NCBI GenBank assembly: GCA_963778385.1
Contig: CAVZUA010000015.1
Location: 1-64,000, forward strand
Direction of reading: 5' to 3'
Source of the DNA: DATARH01 sp963778385
Lineage (GTDB): Bacteria > Pseudomonadota > Alphaproteobacteria > ATCC43930 > CGMCC-115725
Length of the DNA stretch: 64,000 bases
The notes under the pieces were generated by a model. The model ran no database searches. It was not told where the DNA came from and saw only the letters and a program-made list of their open reading frames with translations. Below are positions 43,082-52,003 of this stretch, one piece after another (position 1 is the stretch's first letter; the number at the start of each line of letters is the position of its first letter). A program made the translations under genes and the position numbers.

Positions 43082-43239
43082 ATCTGCAGAAACCGCGCCG
43101 GACGTATACCTATCAAATCTTTGGGGCACCGCGTCCGCTTTCGGCGCGATCCGGTAGCTGCCGTGCGTGCCGGTCACGGTCGGCTATCTGAACCGAAACC
43201 GGGCATTCGGCTGGGGCGGCCGGACCGGCCGGAGTTGCC

Positions 43240-43399
43240 CGATATTGTTGAAAAAGTCGTCGCTGGAAAAATTCGGGCTGTTTTGAGCAATAATGATTCA
43301 AGGACACAAGTCTCATTGAATAAATGTAACTGAGATCATTACTAATCGTGATATAATATTTCAACAGAAAAATGCTGGCCGACTTTTTCAACAATATCG
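43240..43399. mobile_element. MITE-like element 1, 160 bp, perfect 20-bp terminal inverted repeats
   Basis: CGATATTGTTGAAAAAGTCG at 43240-43259 is repeated inverted at 43380-43399. The interior is AT-rich, has no gene, and shares the block AATGATTCAAG and the GTTGAAAAAGTC end with the element at 48144-48297. If the outermost C/G is excluded, GCCC flanks both sides as a possible 4-bp duplication. Confidence 0.75.
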
Positions 43400-43558
43400 C
43401 CCCAATCCGGCCATTGCTGCTCGGCTCGTGCGACGGTGAGTTTTGGGATGATTGTCACCGTAGCGTCCAGGCTGAGGACGCTCACTTCTTCGCTTCCGTG
43501 TGTACTGCTGACACACGTAGCAAACCGCCGGTGGCTGGCGGTTCAGCCATAAGATGGG
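43400..43558. other. Intergenic
   Basis: No gene or repeat recognised between the small element and the channel-like gene. Confidence 0.35.
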
Positions 43559-44038
43559 CTAGCGGGATGCACCGGCGCGGTCGATGCTCCGGCGTGCTGA
43601 GGCGATGATCTCATCTCGCTGAGCCCTGATCAGCTGCTGGAGTATCACCACCAGCGCGGCGGAAGTCATCCCCAGCATGATTACACCATTTACGGCTTCG
43701 AGTGGGCCGAGCAACTTTCGGTTCTTGCTCATGACGATATCGCCGTACCCGAGCGAGGCGAAATTGACGGCCGAATGGTAGACGGCCTCGTATAACTCCT
43801 TAAATTCTTCCAGCCAGAGAAACAGGAGTCCCCATAAGGTGATCTGAATGAAGTTTCCAGCTAGCATCGCCAGCATGGCGACGATGAGTGGCCGGATACT
43901 CGCGATAAATCTGTGCGGTGCTGCCGCGTTGGAGGATTGCCGTACGTAATAGCGGACGCTCCAGTAGGCGACTGCCACTTGCACGATAAGGCACGCCAAC
44001 ATCACGGAAAAGCCGACCAGGAGGTTTGCGAGTATCAT
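43559..44038 (-). CDS. Two-pore-helix potassium-channel-like protein (Ion_trans_2 type)
   Basis: 159 residues. An N-terminal membrane helix (LLVGFSVMLACLIVQVAVAYW) is followed by a linker, a second helix (VAMLAMLAGNFIQITLWGLLFLW), the pore loop YHSAVNFASLGYGDIVMS with a GYGD selectivity filter (about residues 88-105), and a last helix (LLGPLEAVNGVIMLGMTSAALVVILQQL). This is the layout of simple bacterial K+ channels, without a cytoplasmic RCK domain. Confidence 0.82.
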   Translation of the reverse strand: MILANLLVGFSVMLACLIVQVAVAYWSVRYYVRQSSNAAAPHRFIASIRPLIVAMLAMLAGNFIQITLWGLLFLWLEEFKELYEAVYHSAVNFASLGYGDIVMSKNRKLLGPLEAVNGVIMLGMTSAALVVILQQLIRAQRDEIIASARRSIDRAGASR

Positions 44039-44297
44039 CTGTTCGCTTCAGTTACCCATCCTCGAAAAACTTAGGTCGTTTCGAGTTACACCAGCGTTCG
44101 AGTCCCTAGACCGTTCCCCATGCATAGCGCGACGGCAACGAAGAGCGCGGTGCGGACTGCCGAGGCCTCGAAGACCCTCTTGCCGCTTGCGCTTTCCTCG
44201 ATCGCCAGACCGAGCAGAATCAACATTGTGATCAACGCGTTGCTCTCAGAAGGAAGGTCGGAACGACGTCGATCGGTTGCCGGTCCATCGGGGCTGC
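44039..44297. other. Intergenic, possible short hydrophobic frame
   Basis: A minus-strand frame in about 44086-44262 reads ITMLILLGLAIEE...RTALFVAVALCMG, which could be two short membrane helices. It has no ribosome-binding site and is not called as a gene. Confidence 0.3.
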
Positions 44298-45632
44298 TTA
44301 AAGGAACCGAGATGAGAGGTATCCTGCCGCGACCACCAGTTGGACCACCGTGACGGGGATGCCGTATCTTAAGAAAGCCATGAAGGTTACAGGACGGCCG
44401 TTTTGAGCGCAGATACCGCTCGCAACAATATTGGATGAGGCTCCGAGCAGCGTCGCGTTGCCCCCGAGCGTGGCGCCAAGGCACATGGCGAAAAACATTG
44501 GGAGGACAGCCGCGGGCATCTGACTATAACCCGCCTCGATCTGCATCGTGGTCGCTAGTCCAGCACCGATTGAATACTGCTTGACCAACGGAACCATAGC
44601 AACCACTAGCGGTATATTCGGTATGATACTGGACAAGGCGCCAATTCCAAAGAGCAACAAAAAGCTCGCAAGGAGAATGTTGCGACCAAATAATTCTCCC
44701 ATTGACTTACCGAGCGCGCCGATTACGCCAGTCTTGTCCAGCGCTCCAACCAAGACGAAAATGCACACAAAAAATAGTAACGTCTCCCAGTCCAGGTCGC
44801 GCAGAATGTCGCCGATCTTGTCGATCCGAGTGAAATAGGCGACGAGCAGCGCCAACGTCGCCCCCACGATGGCAACGGCTGGTGGTCTGATCGGATTGCG
44901 AAGGTCTTCGCCGAACACGAACAATGCAATCATCGCGACGAGCACGATGAGGTAGGCCACCATCACCCATGGTCGCTCAATGCGTGCCGTTGCCAACTCC
45001 ACATCCGGCGCCATCCGGGCACTCCAGATCGAGCGGAAGATCACGGGCGATAGCGCGAGAACCACGACGATTGCCAACAGGCCGCCGGGGCTTAGCAACT
45101 TCAAGTAATCAGTGAAGGACAGCCGGATCGAACTGCCGACAATAAAAGTCGCCGGATCACCCACGAGCGTCAGCAAGCCGGCGCTGTTGGCGATGAACAC
45201 CAGCAGGATCACCGGCTGCATAAAGTCCAAATTCAGGCGCCGGCAAATCCTAATAATGATTGGTGCAACCAAGATGACGACGGTCGCGTTTGGCAGGATA
45301 GCACAGATGGGCGCGCCTATAATGACCACGGCGAGAACCAGTCGACGCCCATCGCCTCGCACCAGACGGAGAGCGATCGCGGCCAGATACTCGAACAGTC
45401 CGGTCGGGATCAGCACGCGTGCCATCACCATGCCGCCAAAAAATAAAGCGATCGTCTCCTCTCCTGGATCGATGGTGTCGCTTAACGCCTGGGCCGATAG
45501 CACGCCGGTCAATAGCAGCGCGACGACCCCGAGCAATGCTGCGACGGTCAAATGCAATCGGTTCGACGCGATCGCGGCAATGACGGCAGCGAAGGTGCCG
45601 AGGGCCATGGCGGGCGCGAACGCCAATTCCAT
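44298..45632 (-). CDS. SLC13/ArsB-NhaD superfamily permease
   Basis: 444 residues with about eleven membrane helices. The ion-transporter superfamily marks are present: FFGGMVMARVLIPTGLFEYLAAIAL, ICAILPNATVVILVAPIII (first hairpin with the N/T signature) and AAVLPMFFAMCLGATLGGNATLLGASSNIVASGI (second hairpin), plus the ANSAGLLTLVGDPATFIVGS loop. Members move arsenite, Na+/H+ or di-carboxylates; the substrate cannot be decided. No arsR/arsC gene is nearby. Confidence 0.85.
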   Translation of the reverse strand: MELAFAPAMALGTFAAVIAAIASNRLHLTVAALLGVVALLLTGVLSAQALSDTIDPGEETIALFFGGMVMARVLIPTGLFEYLAAIALRLVRGDGRRLVLAVVIIGAPICAILPNATVVILVAPIIIRICRRLNLDFMQPVILLVFIANSAGLLTLVGDPATFIVGSSIRLSFTDYLKLLSPGGLLAIVVVLALSPVIFRSIWSARMAPDVELATARIERPWVMVAYLIVLVAMIALFVFGEDLRNPIRPPAVAIVGATLALLVAYFTRIDKIGDILRDLDWETLLFFVCIFVLVGALDKTGVIGALGKSMGELFGRNILLASFLLLFGIGALSSIIPNIPLVVAMVPLVKQYSIGAGLATTMQIEAGYSQMPAAVLPMFFAMCLGATLGGNATLLGASSNIVASGICAQNGRPVTFMAFLRYGIPVTVVQLVVAAGYLSSRFL

Positions 45633-46153
45633 TCCTGAATGTCCCCCGCCGAAGGTTGGGTTGGTTTAGGCAGGTAGATACCGCTGAGCGTGAGCTTGAC
45701 TATCGCGTGGTAACCGAAGACGAAAGGTTTCGGCCGGACGGCGTTACACACTTGTTGGTTCGTCCGCAGGAGGTAGAACGATACGCTCCCCGCCGTCGCT
45801 GTGAAAGCTTCGGCGCGCTTCGAGCCCAAGAATCAAACGGTGTGGTTGAAGCAGATGTTCGACAGCGCCAACGGACGACCAACTCGACCCAACCTCGTCA
45901 TTGCCGGACGCTATTGCGAGGGTCACCTCACAATCCGATTGCCGACCTTCGTTATCGAGGTGCGCTCGACCACCCAGCGGCGCGGCAGGACGATAGCGTC
46001 GATAGTCACGACATAACGAAAATCGTGGCAGTTTTGGTGGGTACAGCGACAATCGTTGTCCCATGGTTAGCGCGGCGTTAGAGCCTGATCCAAAAGTCTA
46101 GGTGGCCTGAGTATTGCGGCAGACGACCGCTTTCGAAAGCAGATACCGGCCGT
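45633..46153. other. Degraded intergenic region with transposase scrap
   Basis: About 520 bp with no intact gene. On the minus strand near 45953-46020 the residues YVVTIDAIVLPRRWVVERT match the C-terminal block of IS5-type transposases (..PRRWVVERTFAW..). A degenerate copy of dispersed repeat A (GACCGCTTTCGAAAGCAGATACCGGCCG) is at about 46125-46152. Confidence 0.4.
45953..46020 (-). pseudogene. Scrap of IS5-family transposase C-terminus
   Basis: Only about 22 codons are recognisable (VLPRRWVVERT block). The sequence on either side departs from the family. Confidence 0.4.
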
Positions 46154-47263
46154 TTAGCCTTGGCCGCGAGGACTGCCTTTCTTAGCCTCGTTCGCCGCGA
46201 GCAGGGTCCTTGCGAGGCTGGGCGAGGTTCCGGTCCACCGTTTGAAGGCATGGTTAAACGCCCCCGCCTCGGAATAACCCAGCAACCAGGCAATCTGCTG
46301 CAGGGCTATCTGCTTATCTTCGAGGTAACGAACCGCAAGCCGATGTCGCAACTCGTCCAGAACGTCACCAAAGCTGGTACCCTCTTGAGCAAGATGCCGG
46401 CTAAGCGAGCGAGCACTCATGCCAAGGTGTTTAGCGACGGAGGCAGCGTCTACCTTGCCGCTGGAAAGCACGCTGAGGAGGTGGTTCTCGACGAGCCCCC
46501 GCAGTCCTGGTGCGCTGCTCCTCTCCGAGAGCAAAGCGTCCCCATGGGCCTCCAAGATCTGCAGCAGGTGACCGTCCTCGGAGATGATCGGCAGTTCCAT
46601 GATCCTTTGCGGCAGGACCCAACTGTCGGCGACCTGACCGAACTCCACCGCGCATCGCAGGATGCGGTGGACCTCCCTAAGCTCGGAGTTCCGGCCGTGG
46701 GCAAAGGTCATGCGTGACGGTGCAAAGTCGCGATTGGTTAGCGTGCACAACACTCTGTTAAATGCCAGAGCGATGAGTTCGGAATGCTGCCGAACAGGCA
46801 CGTTAAGCGCCCGAACGCGCCGGAAGGTCAGGAGTGTCTCCTCTTTCTCCTGCGAGATATCCAGGCGGACTTCTTCGCTCATCGTTGCAGCGTATCGCTG
46901 CAGGTACTCAAGGGCTTCGGTCACGGTCGCGGATGACCCGATGAGGTAGTAGAGGAGACCGATATCTCTTAAGTCCATTTCCGCCGCGACGTGCAGCCCG
47001 AGCAGCGGATCGTTTGTCTCGCTGGCAGCGAGTTCGAGGAACCGATGCTGAGATGCGACTGACACGCCACCCGGGTCATCGGTCAGCCGACTGCGCGAAA
47101 GCTCAGCCTCCGACAAAAGCGGCTCGGCGTCGAACCCCTTCCTGTCCAGAAAGTAGAGGGTTTCACGGGCGGCGACGCCGCGGGTCCACAGAAATGAAAA
47201 CTGGGAGATGTCGTTTTGGGGGGCGCTCACAGCCGAATTCCTCCCGATGTAACCTTTACGCAA
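46154..47263 (-). CDS. AraC-family transcriptional regulator (OruR/ArgR-like)
   Basis: 369 residues. The N-terminal Arabinose_bd-type domain (about 25-215: SVASQHRFLELAASETNDPLLGLHVA, YLIGSSATVTEALEYLQRY) is followed by a C-terminal double helix-turn-helix: VAKHLGMSARSLSRHLAQEGTSFGDVLDELRHRLAVRYL and ALQQIAWLLGYSEAGAFNHAFKRWTGTSPSLAR (about 262-345). Regulators of this subgroup usually control an adjacent catabolic gene; none is obvious here. The starting residues before QNDISQF are not conserved, so a shorter start is possible. Confidence 0.9.
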   Translation of the reverse strand: MRKGYIGRNSAVSAPQNDISQFSFLWTRGVAARETLYFLDRKGFDAEPLLSEAELSRSRLTDDPGGVSVASQHRFLELAASETNDPLLGLHVAAEMDLRDIGLLYYLIGSSATVTEALEYLQRYAATMSEEVRLDISQEKEETLLTFRRVRALNVPVRQHSELIALAFNRVLCTLTNRDFAPSRMTFAHGRNSELREVHRILRCAVEFGQVADSWVLPQRIMELPIISEDGHLLQILEAHGDALLSERSSAPGLRGLVENHLLSVLSSGKVDAASVAKHLGMSARSLSRHLAQEGTSFGDVLDELRHRLAVRYLEDKQIALQQIAWLLGYSEAGAFNHAFKRWTGTSPSLARTLLAANEAKKGSPRGQG

Positions 47264-47553
47264 AACAAAGCTCAGGTTCCAGTCCGAGTACCGACGCGTG
47301 GAACGTAGAGTACCGCAGCAGTCAATTTTTGGTGGCCAAAATTATCAAGGACGTGCGGTCTCGCAATTAGCGGGATACTACAGCTACAAAGGACGCTATT
47401 CCTCTCCTGGTTAATCACGTGCTCGCGAGTGCGTTTGACAATCCTCCAGCAACTGCTCGTTCAGCGTTCCCAAGCTCGCCGCACGTGGACCCGGCCAGCA
47501 GGTTGCGGCGGACCCATCCAGTCGACCCCTCATCGTTGCTTTCGCAGGGGCGC

Positions 47554-47884
47554 CCCGAACCGGTCGGGAGCATCACCTACGACAGCGACATCGGGCTGGA
47601 ACTAGCCCAGGCCTCGGAATTTGCGCCCCTGATCATCGAGCCTTTGAAGATGCAGGGTGTCGAGGCATTCGGCGAGTTCGCGGTGCAGATCCGGATGAAG
47701 ATGATGCCTGCCTGGCGAGCAGTTCGTCATCCGGTGGAAGGCCTTGGCGATGATCAAAGCGGCGTTTGATGCTAATGGGGTCAAATTCGCTCTACCGACC
47801 GTGCAGATTGCCGGTGACGACGAGCCGTCCGCCGTCGCCGGGGCACACCGCGTACTTGAACTGACCAAGCCGACCGCTGCGTAG
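47554..47884 (+). pseudogene. 3' fragment of an MscS-family channel gene
   Basis: EPVGSITYDSDIGLELAQA... FGEFAVQIRMKMM is followed, after a frameshift near 47705, by FVIRWKALAMIKAAFDANGVKFALPTVQIAG and a short tail to TAG 47884. This is the cytoplasmic C-terminal cage of MscS proteins (usual RRKALALIKQAFDENGIKFAFPTV). The membrane part is absent. Confidence 0.7.
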
Positions 47885-47964
47885 TCCTGGGAACCAGAGC
47901 TAAATTGGCGGCTTATGGATCGCTTCCAGCGGTTCCGGCATCGTCCTGCGAACGGCCGGTATCG

Positions 47965-48040
47965 GCGCACAGCCGTCGTCCGGAGCCCTGATTGGGAATT
48001 TCCGCTTTCCATGCTTTGCAGACCTACACCCTGGCAAGCC
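47965..48040. repeat. Dispersed repeat B, copy 1
   Basis: 76 bp (starting CGGCGCACAGCCGTCG, ending CACCCTGGCAAG), identical to 56036-56111 except for one base. Both copies are in noncoding, debris-rich sequence. Confidence 0.85.
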
Positions 48041-48082
48041 GCCTGAAGGCAAGCTGGATGGAGGCCAGGGTAACGAAGGTGG

Positions 48083-48143
48083 CTACCTGCCTCAAAAGTC
48101 CCGGAGGTAATCATCGACAGCGAAAGACCGCTTTCGAAGCCGA
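48083..48143. repeat. Dispersed repeat A, copy interrupted by MITE-like element 2
   Basis: Same 61 bp as 39921-39981, with two differences. The related continuation (CAGCCTGGGCGATGTGAACC) resumes after the 154-bp insert at 48144-48297. Confidence 0.8.
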
Positions 48144-48297
48144 TTGTGTTGAAAAAGTCCGGCCTCAGTGAAATCGGGCGGCTTTGGCGCAACAATGATT
48201 CAAGCGGCGTGGGTGTATTGAATCATTGATGCGCGCAAGGATTCGAGTGAGAAAGAATATTTCTCGCGAATTCTGCTTGCGGAGTTTTTCAACACAA
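48144..48297. mobile_element. MITE-like element 2, 154 bp, with 10-bp target duplication
   Basis: The ends TTGTGTTGAAAAA and TTTTTCAACACAA are perfect 13-bp inverted repeats, extended imperfectly to about 18 bp. TCGAAGCCGA flanks both sides (48134-48143 and 48298-48307). The uninterrupted sequence at 39921-39981 has TCGAAGCCGA once, so it is an empty site. The interior has no gene and shares ATGATTCAAG and GAAAT/ATTCGGGC blocks with element 1. Confidence 0.82.
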
Positions 48298-48307
48298 TCG
48301 AAGCCGA

Positions 48308-48475
48308 GACCGGCCGTTCAGCCTGGGCGATGTGAACCGCTCATGTGGCCCCATTCCGGACTTTGCCGGGCGATCGTTCGTTTCGACGTTTTGGCTCGCC
48401 AATCAGGGTGCGGATGCAATAGCGGACCGCAGCGGCTATCGTCCGTGACCAAGAACATTGCGCGCAGGTGGCAAT
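48308..48475. other. Upstream region of the solute-binding protein gene
   Basis: Remainder of dispersed repeat A, then about 110 bp leading to AGGTGG 6-11 bases before ATG 48476. No promoter is identified. Confidence 0.35.
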
Positions 48476-49456
48476 ATGAGGCGCCGCGAGTTTATTCAGA
48501 TGGCCGGCGCTGTAATCGCCTGGCCGCTGGCTGTAAGCGCCCAGCAGCAACCTGCAACCATAGTAGTTGGGTATCTCACGCCCCAGACGCCCGAGGCGGG
48601 TGAAGGCGACGCAGCGGCATTCCGCGAAGGTCTGCATGGAACCGGTTTTGTCGACGGCCGCAACGTTGCAATCGAGTACCGCTGGGGGAACAACGAGTAT
48701 GGTCGACTTCCGGCGCTGGCGGCCGATCTCGTCGCGCGAAAAGTGACGGTGATCCGCGCCGTTTCCGTCGTCGCCACGGTCGCCGCGAAGGCGGCTACTT
48801 CGACTATCCCGATCGTGTTCGACGTTGGTCCCGACCCCGTTGCGCTCGGCCTCGTCACCAGCCTTCGCCACCCGGGCGGGAACCTTACGGGAGTAGCCAT
48901 CCTGCTAGGGGAACTTTGGCCGAAACGATTGGAGTTGCTACGCGAACTAGCGCCCAAAGCCAGCGCCATTGGCCTCCTCGTCAATCCGGCTAATCCCAAC
49001 GCCGTGCCCAATACGAAGAACTTGCAGGCGGCAGCGAGGACCCTGGGCTTCCAGATAGAGGTGCTTCATGCGAGCACTGCACAGGATATCGACCGTGCGT
49101 TTTCGACGATCCAAGAGCGACGATTTGATGCTCTGATTGTCGGAGACGACCCATTCTTTTTGAACCAGGGTGATCAGCTCAGCATGCTGGCCGCACGGGA
49201 CCGTATCACTGCGATCTACCCTTCTAGAAGGAACGTCACGGCAGGCGGACTGATCAGCTATGGTCCAGATCTCGCAGCCGCGTTTCGAATGACGGGCGAA
49301 TACACGGGTCGCGTTCTCAAAGGCGCAAACCCGGCAGACTTACCGGTCCAGCAGCCAACCAAATTCGAATTGGCGATCAATCTCAAGACCGCGAAGGCGA
49401 TCGGCCTCACCTTGCCGCAATCGATACTGCAGCGCGCCGACGAGGTGATCGAGTAA
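48476..49456 (+). CDS. ABC transporter substrate-binding protein (DUF534/TrpX-like family)
   Basis: 326 residues. A twin-arginine signal (RRREFIQMAGAVIAWPLAVSAQ) is followed by the ABC_sub_bind fold: IVVGYLTPQTPEAGEGDAAAFREGLHGTGFVDGRNVAIEYRW, IPIVFDVGPDPVALGLVTSLRHPGGNLTGVA, NPANPN and LISYGPDLAAAFRMTGEYTGRVLKGANPADLPVQQPTKFELAINLKTAKAIGLTLP. This family is greatly expanded in Bradyrhizobiaceae-like genomes, usually as orphans without permeases, as here. The ligand is unknown. Confidence 0.92.
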   Translation: MRRREFIQMAGAVIAWPLAVSAQQQPATIVVGYLTPQTPEAGEGDAAAFREGLHGTGFVDGRNVAIEYRWGNNEYGRLPALAADLVARKVTVIRAVSVVATVAAKAATSTIPIVFDVGPDPVALGLVTSLRHPGGNLTGVAILLGELWPKRLELLRELAPKASAIGLLVNPANPNAVPNTKNLQAAARTLGFQIEVLHASTAQDIDRAFSTIQERRFDALIVGDDPFFLNQGDQLSMLAARDRITAIYPSRRNVTAGGLISYGPDLAAAFRMTGEYTGRVLKGANPADLPVQQPTKFELAINLKTAKAIGLTLPQSILQRADEVIE

Positions 49457-49730
49457 ACCCGACGAAGGTCCGTTGTCGGGCCGATTTGGTCCGATTGATC
49501 GCTGGCACGCGAAAGACCGGAGTTGGCGCGACTGCGTCGTCGCCGGCATGTTTGGCGAAGGTCTCGTCTCTGCACCCTCGGCTGCCACTCACCACTTGCG
49601 GCCGGGGCTACTGCTCCTGCCCCTGACCTGCCGTTCAGGACGTTACCAGCGAATGGGTAGGCTAGGCGGTTATCGTGCTTTGCCTCGACGCGACCAGCCG
49701 ACAAGGGCGCGGCGACGCCGGCTCGACCCC
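49457..49730. other. Intergenic
   Basis: No gene is supported; the first 19-bp direct repeat follows at 49731. Confidence 0.3.
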
Positions 49731-49749
49731 GGACGAGGCAGCCTAGGCT
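49731..49749. repeat. 19-bp direct repeat, left copy
   Basis: GGACGAGGCAGCCTAGGCT, identical to 50390-50408. Contains the palindrome AGCCTAGGCT. The pair brackets exactly one gene. Confidence 0.85.
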
Positions 49750-50349
49750 TTACGCTTCGCTTTCAACATTGGCAGCAGCATTTCCGGGATCGCCAAGGGC
49801 TCGAACGGCGTCTGGCGGTTTTTGATGCTGAGGTACAGCAGGCTTGGCGCATAACGAACCCATGAGCAGCGCCAAGGGGATCAGCAGCCAGTTGTTATCT
49901 CGCCACAAGTCCGACGAAAATAACTGAAAGATTATCAGGCCGATAAAGGCGGCGGTGAAAGCTGCGCCGACGGCGATCTGGATTGTGCGCTTCAGCACGT
50001 TCGGCCCGTATATGAAGTCGATCCGGGCACGCCGCTCCGGCCCGAGCCGGTCGAAAAACGCCGCCAGAAAGGCTCGGTATTCGAGCGCGTCGTCGTAATG
50101 ATTAGCGTCGTTGGTGACCTCGACCCGCAGCCTCGTCTCGTCGCGGAAGACGATGTCGCACTGAGCAAATGGATTGTCGCCGTCAATCTCCGTCTCCATC
50201 TTGATCGAGGCGATGTCGTCGAAAGCGCGGCGCCGCGGACCGTCACGGTCCCCCCAGGCGAGCGCCGCGTCCTCCAGCACAAGGCGGCGTTCGCGGCTGC
50301 CCAATCCCGAATGCGGCAGGTTGAATTCCCGGCGGAGCGTCTCCGGCAT
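49750..50349 (-). CDS. Hypothetical membrane protein with two helices
   Basis: 199 residues from ATG 50349 (ATG 50367 also in frame). A soluble N-terminal domain of about 125 residues (REFNLPHSGLGSRERRLVLEDAALAWGD...FDDIASIKMETE, a PH-like beta pattern) is followed by two membrane helices (TIQIAVGAAFTAAFIGLIIFQL and NNWLLIPLALLMGSLCA) and a short polar tail. I do not recognise the family. Its stop codon directly abuts one 19-bp repeat and the other copy lies 40 bp upstream of its start, so gene and repeats may move as a unit. Confidence 0.6.
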   Translation of the reverse strand: MPETLRREFNLPHSGLGSRERRLVLEDAALAWGDRDGPRRRAFDDIASIKMETEIDGDNPFAQCDIVFRDETRLRVEVTNDANHYDDALEYRAFLAAFFDRLGPERRARIDFIYGPNVLKRTIQIAVGAAFTAAFIGLIIFQLFSSDLWRDNNWLLIPLALLMGSLCAKPAVPQHQKPPDAVRALGDPGNAAANVESEA

Positions 50350-50389
50350 GAGCGGATGATGCCACATAGCATGCGCTGTGATCGATGCT

Positions 50390-50408
50390 GGACGAGGCAG
50401 CCTAGGCT
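50390..50408. repeat. 19-bp direct repeat, right copy
   Basis: Second copy of GGACGAGGCAGCCTAGGCT; see 49731-49749. Confidence 0.85.
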
Positions 50409-50640
50409 AAAAGTATCGCCTTACGGCGCAACTCGCCCATCGCCTCGGGTCGCAGCGAACGTCTCATATCTGATCACTAAGCAGGCGCTCAGACTTGAGG
50501 GCAGGTACCGCCCTTCGTGCCCCAAGATGGTGTATCGCGGCGGCTGCGGCTCAGCTTGGATGATGAGTGCGCATCCCCTTCTGTGACGATGATTGGATCG
50601 AGGTCGGCTTGGCCTCGGGCATCGAGGAAGGAGCGATCAG

Positions 50641-51687
50641 ATGGCGCATTTCGTCGGTCTTGATGTGTCGGTGAAGGAAACGTCGGTATGCGTTGTCGAC
50701 GATGCCGGCAAGGTGAACTTGGAGCAGAAAGTACCGACCGAGCCGGCCGATCTCATCGCCCTGCTGACCTCACTCGGCGTCACTTACGGCCGGATCGGGA
50801 TCGAGGCCGGGCCGCTGTCGCAATGGTTGGTCAATTCCTTGACGGCGGCCGACTTGCCGGTGATCTGCGTCGAGACGCGGCACATGAAGGCTTTGCTGAC
50901 GGCGCAGCAGATCAACAAGACGGACCGCAACGATGCGCGCGGGATTGCGCAGATGATGCGGGTTGGGCTGTTCAAGCCGGTGCATGTGAAGACGCTGGTG
51001 GCGCAGGAACAGCGTATGCTGCTGACCAGCCGCAAGCTGATTCAACGCAAGCTGCTGGACCTGGAATGCGACTTGCGCGGCACGCTGCGCAACTTCGGTT
51101 TGAAAGTCGGCGTCGTCAGTAGCTCTCGATACGAGGCACGGGTCCGCGAACTCGTCGCCGGCTTTCCCGGGCTGGCCGCAATCGCCGAGCCGCTGCTCAA
51201 CGTCCGCCGGGTTATGCGCCAGCAGTTCGCCGTCCTGCACAAGATGCTGCTCGACACGGTCCGCGGCGACCCGGTGTGCCGGCGGCTGATGACCGCTCCA
51301 GGGGTCGGCGCGGTCGTTGCGCTAACCTACCGTGCGACGATCGACCAGCCGCAACGCTTCGCCCACTCCCGGGCTGTCGGCGCGCATGTCGGGCTGACCC
51401 CGAAGCGCTACCAGTCCGGCGAGACCGACTATGACGGCAGGGTGTCCAAATGCGGCGATGCTCTGCTGCGCACGATGCTCTACGAGGCCGCACAGGTACT
51501 GCTTACCCACAGCAGTAAATGGTCGTGGCTGAAGGCGTGGGGCATGCGGGTGGCTCAGCGCCGCGGGCTACGTCGAGCCATTGTCGCGGTCGCCAGACGC
51601 CTGGCCGTGATTCTGCACCGGATGTGGGTCGATGGTAGCGAGTTCCGCTGGAGCAAGGACAGCGCCGCCGTTCCTGCGGTTGCCTGA
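50641..51687 (+). CDS. IS110-family transposase (third copy type), intact
   Basis: 348 residues from ATG 50641 (GGAGCGA 4-10 bases upstream). DEDD domain: FVGLDVSVKETS (Asp about 7), GIEAGPLSQWL (Glu about 60) and NKTDRNDARGI (Asp pair about 97-100). The C-terminal part has APGVGAVVALTYRA and LTPKRYQSGETDYDGRVSKCGDALLRTMLYEAA with the family serine. A long left noncoding part and short right part fit the IS110-type layout. An imperfect inverted repeat (50430-50440 AACTCGCCCAT and 51766-51777 ATGGGGCGAGTT) may mark the ends, but the junctions could not be proven. Confidence 0.93.
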   Translation: MAHFVGLDVSVKETSVCVVDDAGKVNLEQKVPTEPADLIALLTSLGVTYGRIGIEAGPLSQWLVNSLTAADLPVICVETRHMKALLTAQQINKTDRNDARGIAQMMRVGLFKPVHVKTLVAQEQRMLLTSRKLIQRKLLDLECDLRGTLRNFGLKVGVVSSSRYEARVRELVAGFPGLAAIAEPLLNVRRVMRQQFAVLHKMLLDTVRGDPVCRRLMTAPGVGAVVALTYRATIDQPQRFAHSRAVGAHVGLTPKRYQSGETDYDGRVSKCGDALLRTMLYEAAQVLLTHSSKWSWLKAWGMRVAQRRGLRRAIVAVARRLAVILHRMWVDGSEFRWSKDSAAVPAVA

Positions 51688-52003
51688 ACCGCCGGCGGCG
51701 ATCATCGCAGGCAAGGAGATAACGCGTTCTGCTTCGGCAGAAAAATGTCCTCACGGGGACGACGGATGGGGCGAGTTCGTAATGGCCGCCGATCCTGCCG
51801 CTGACCAGCGGCAAGGGCGCCCCTAAGATTGTACCGCCCCATCTTCTCATTCCATCATGAGGCGGCTTGGCGCCGACCTCGAAGAGAAGCAAGAGCCCCG
51901 TGTGGCATCATTAGCCGAAGCGTAAAGGGGGACGGCATGAGTGAATCCGTGCGAGCTTGACACTGGCCGCGATAGAGAAGCGGCCGTTGCTAAGATCTGG
52001 TCG
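51688..52003. other. IS110-type right flank and intergenic
   Basis: Contains the candidate right inverted repeat at 51766-51777, then about 220 bp with no recognised gene before the convergent end of the sensor kinase gene. Confidence 0.35.

Noticed and set aside
47602..48195. 197-codon minus-strand frame
   Set aside because: It runs antisense to the MscS fragment and through two dispersed repeats and an inserted element; no coherent protein.
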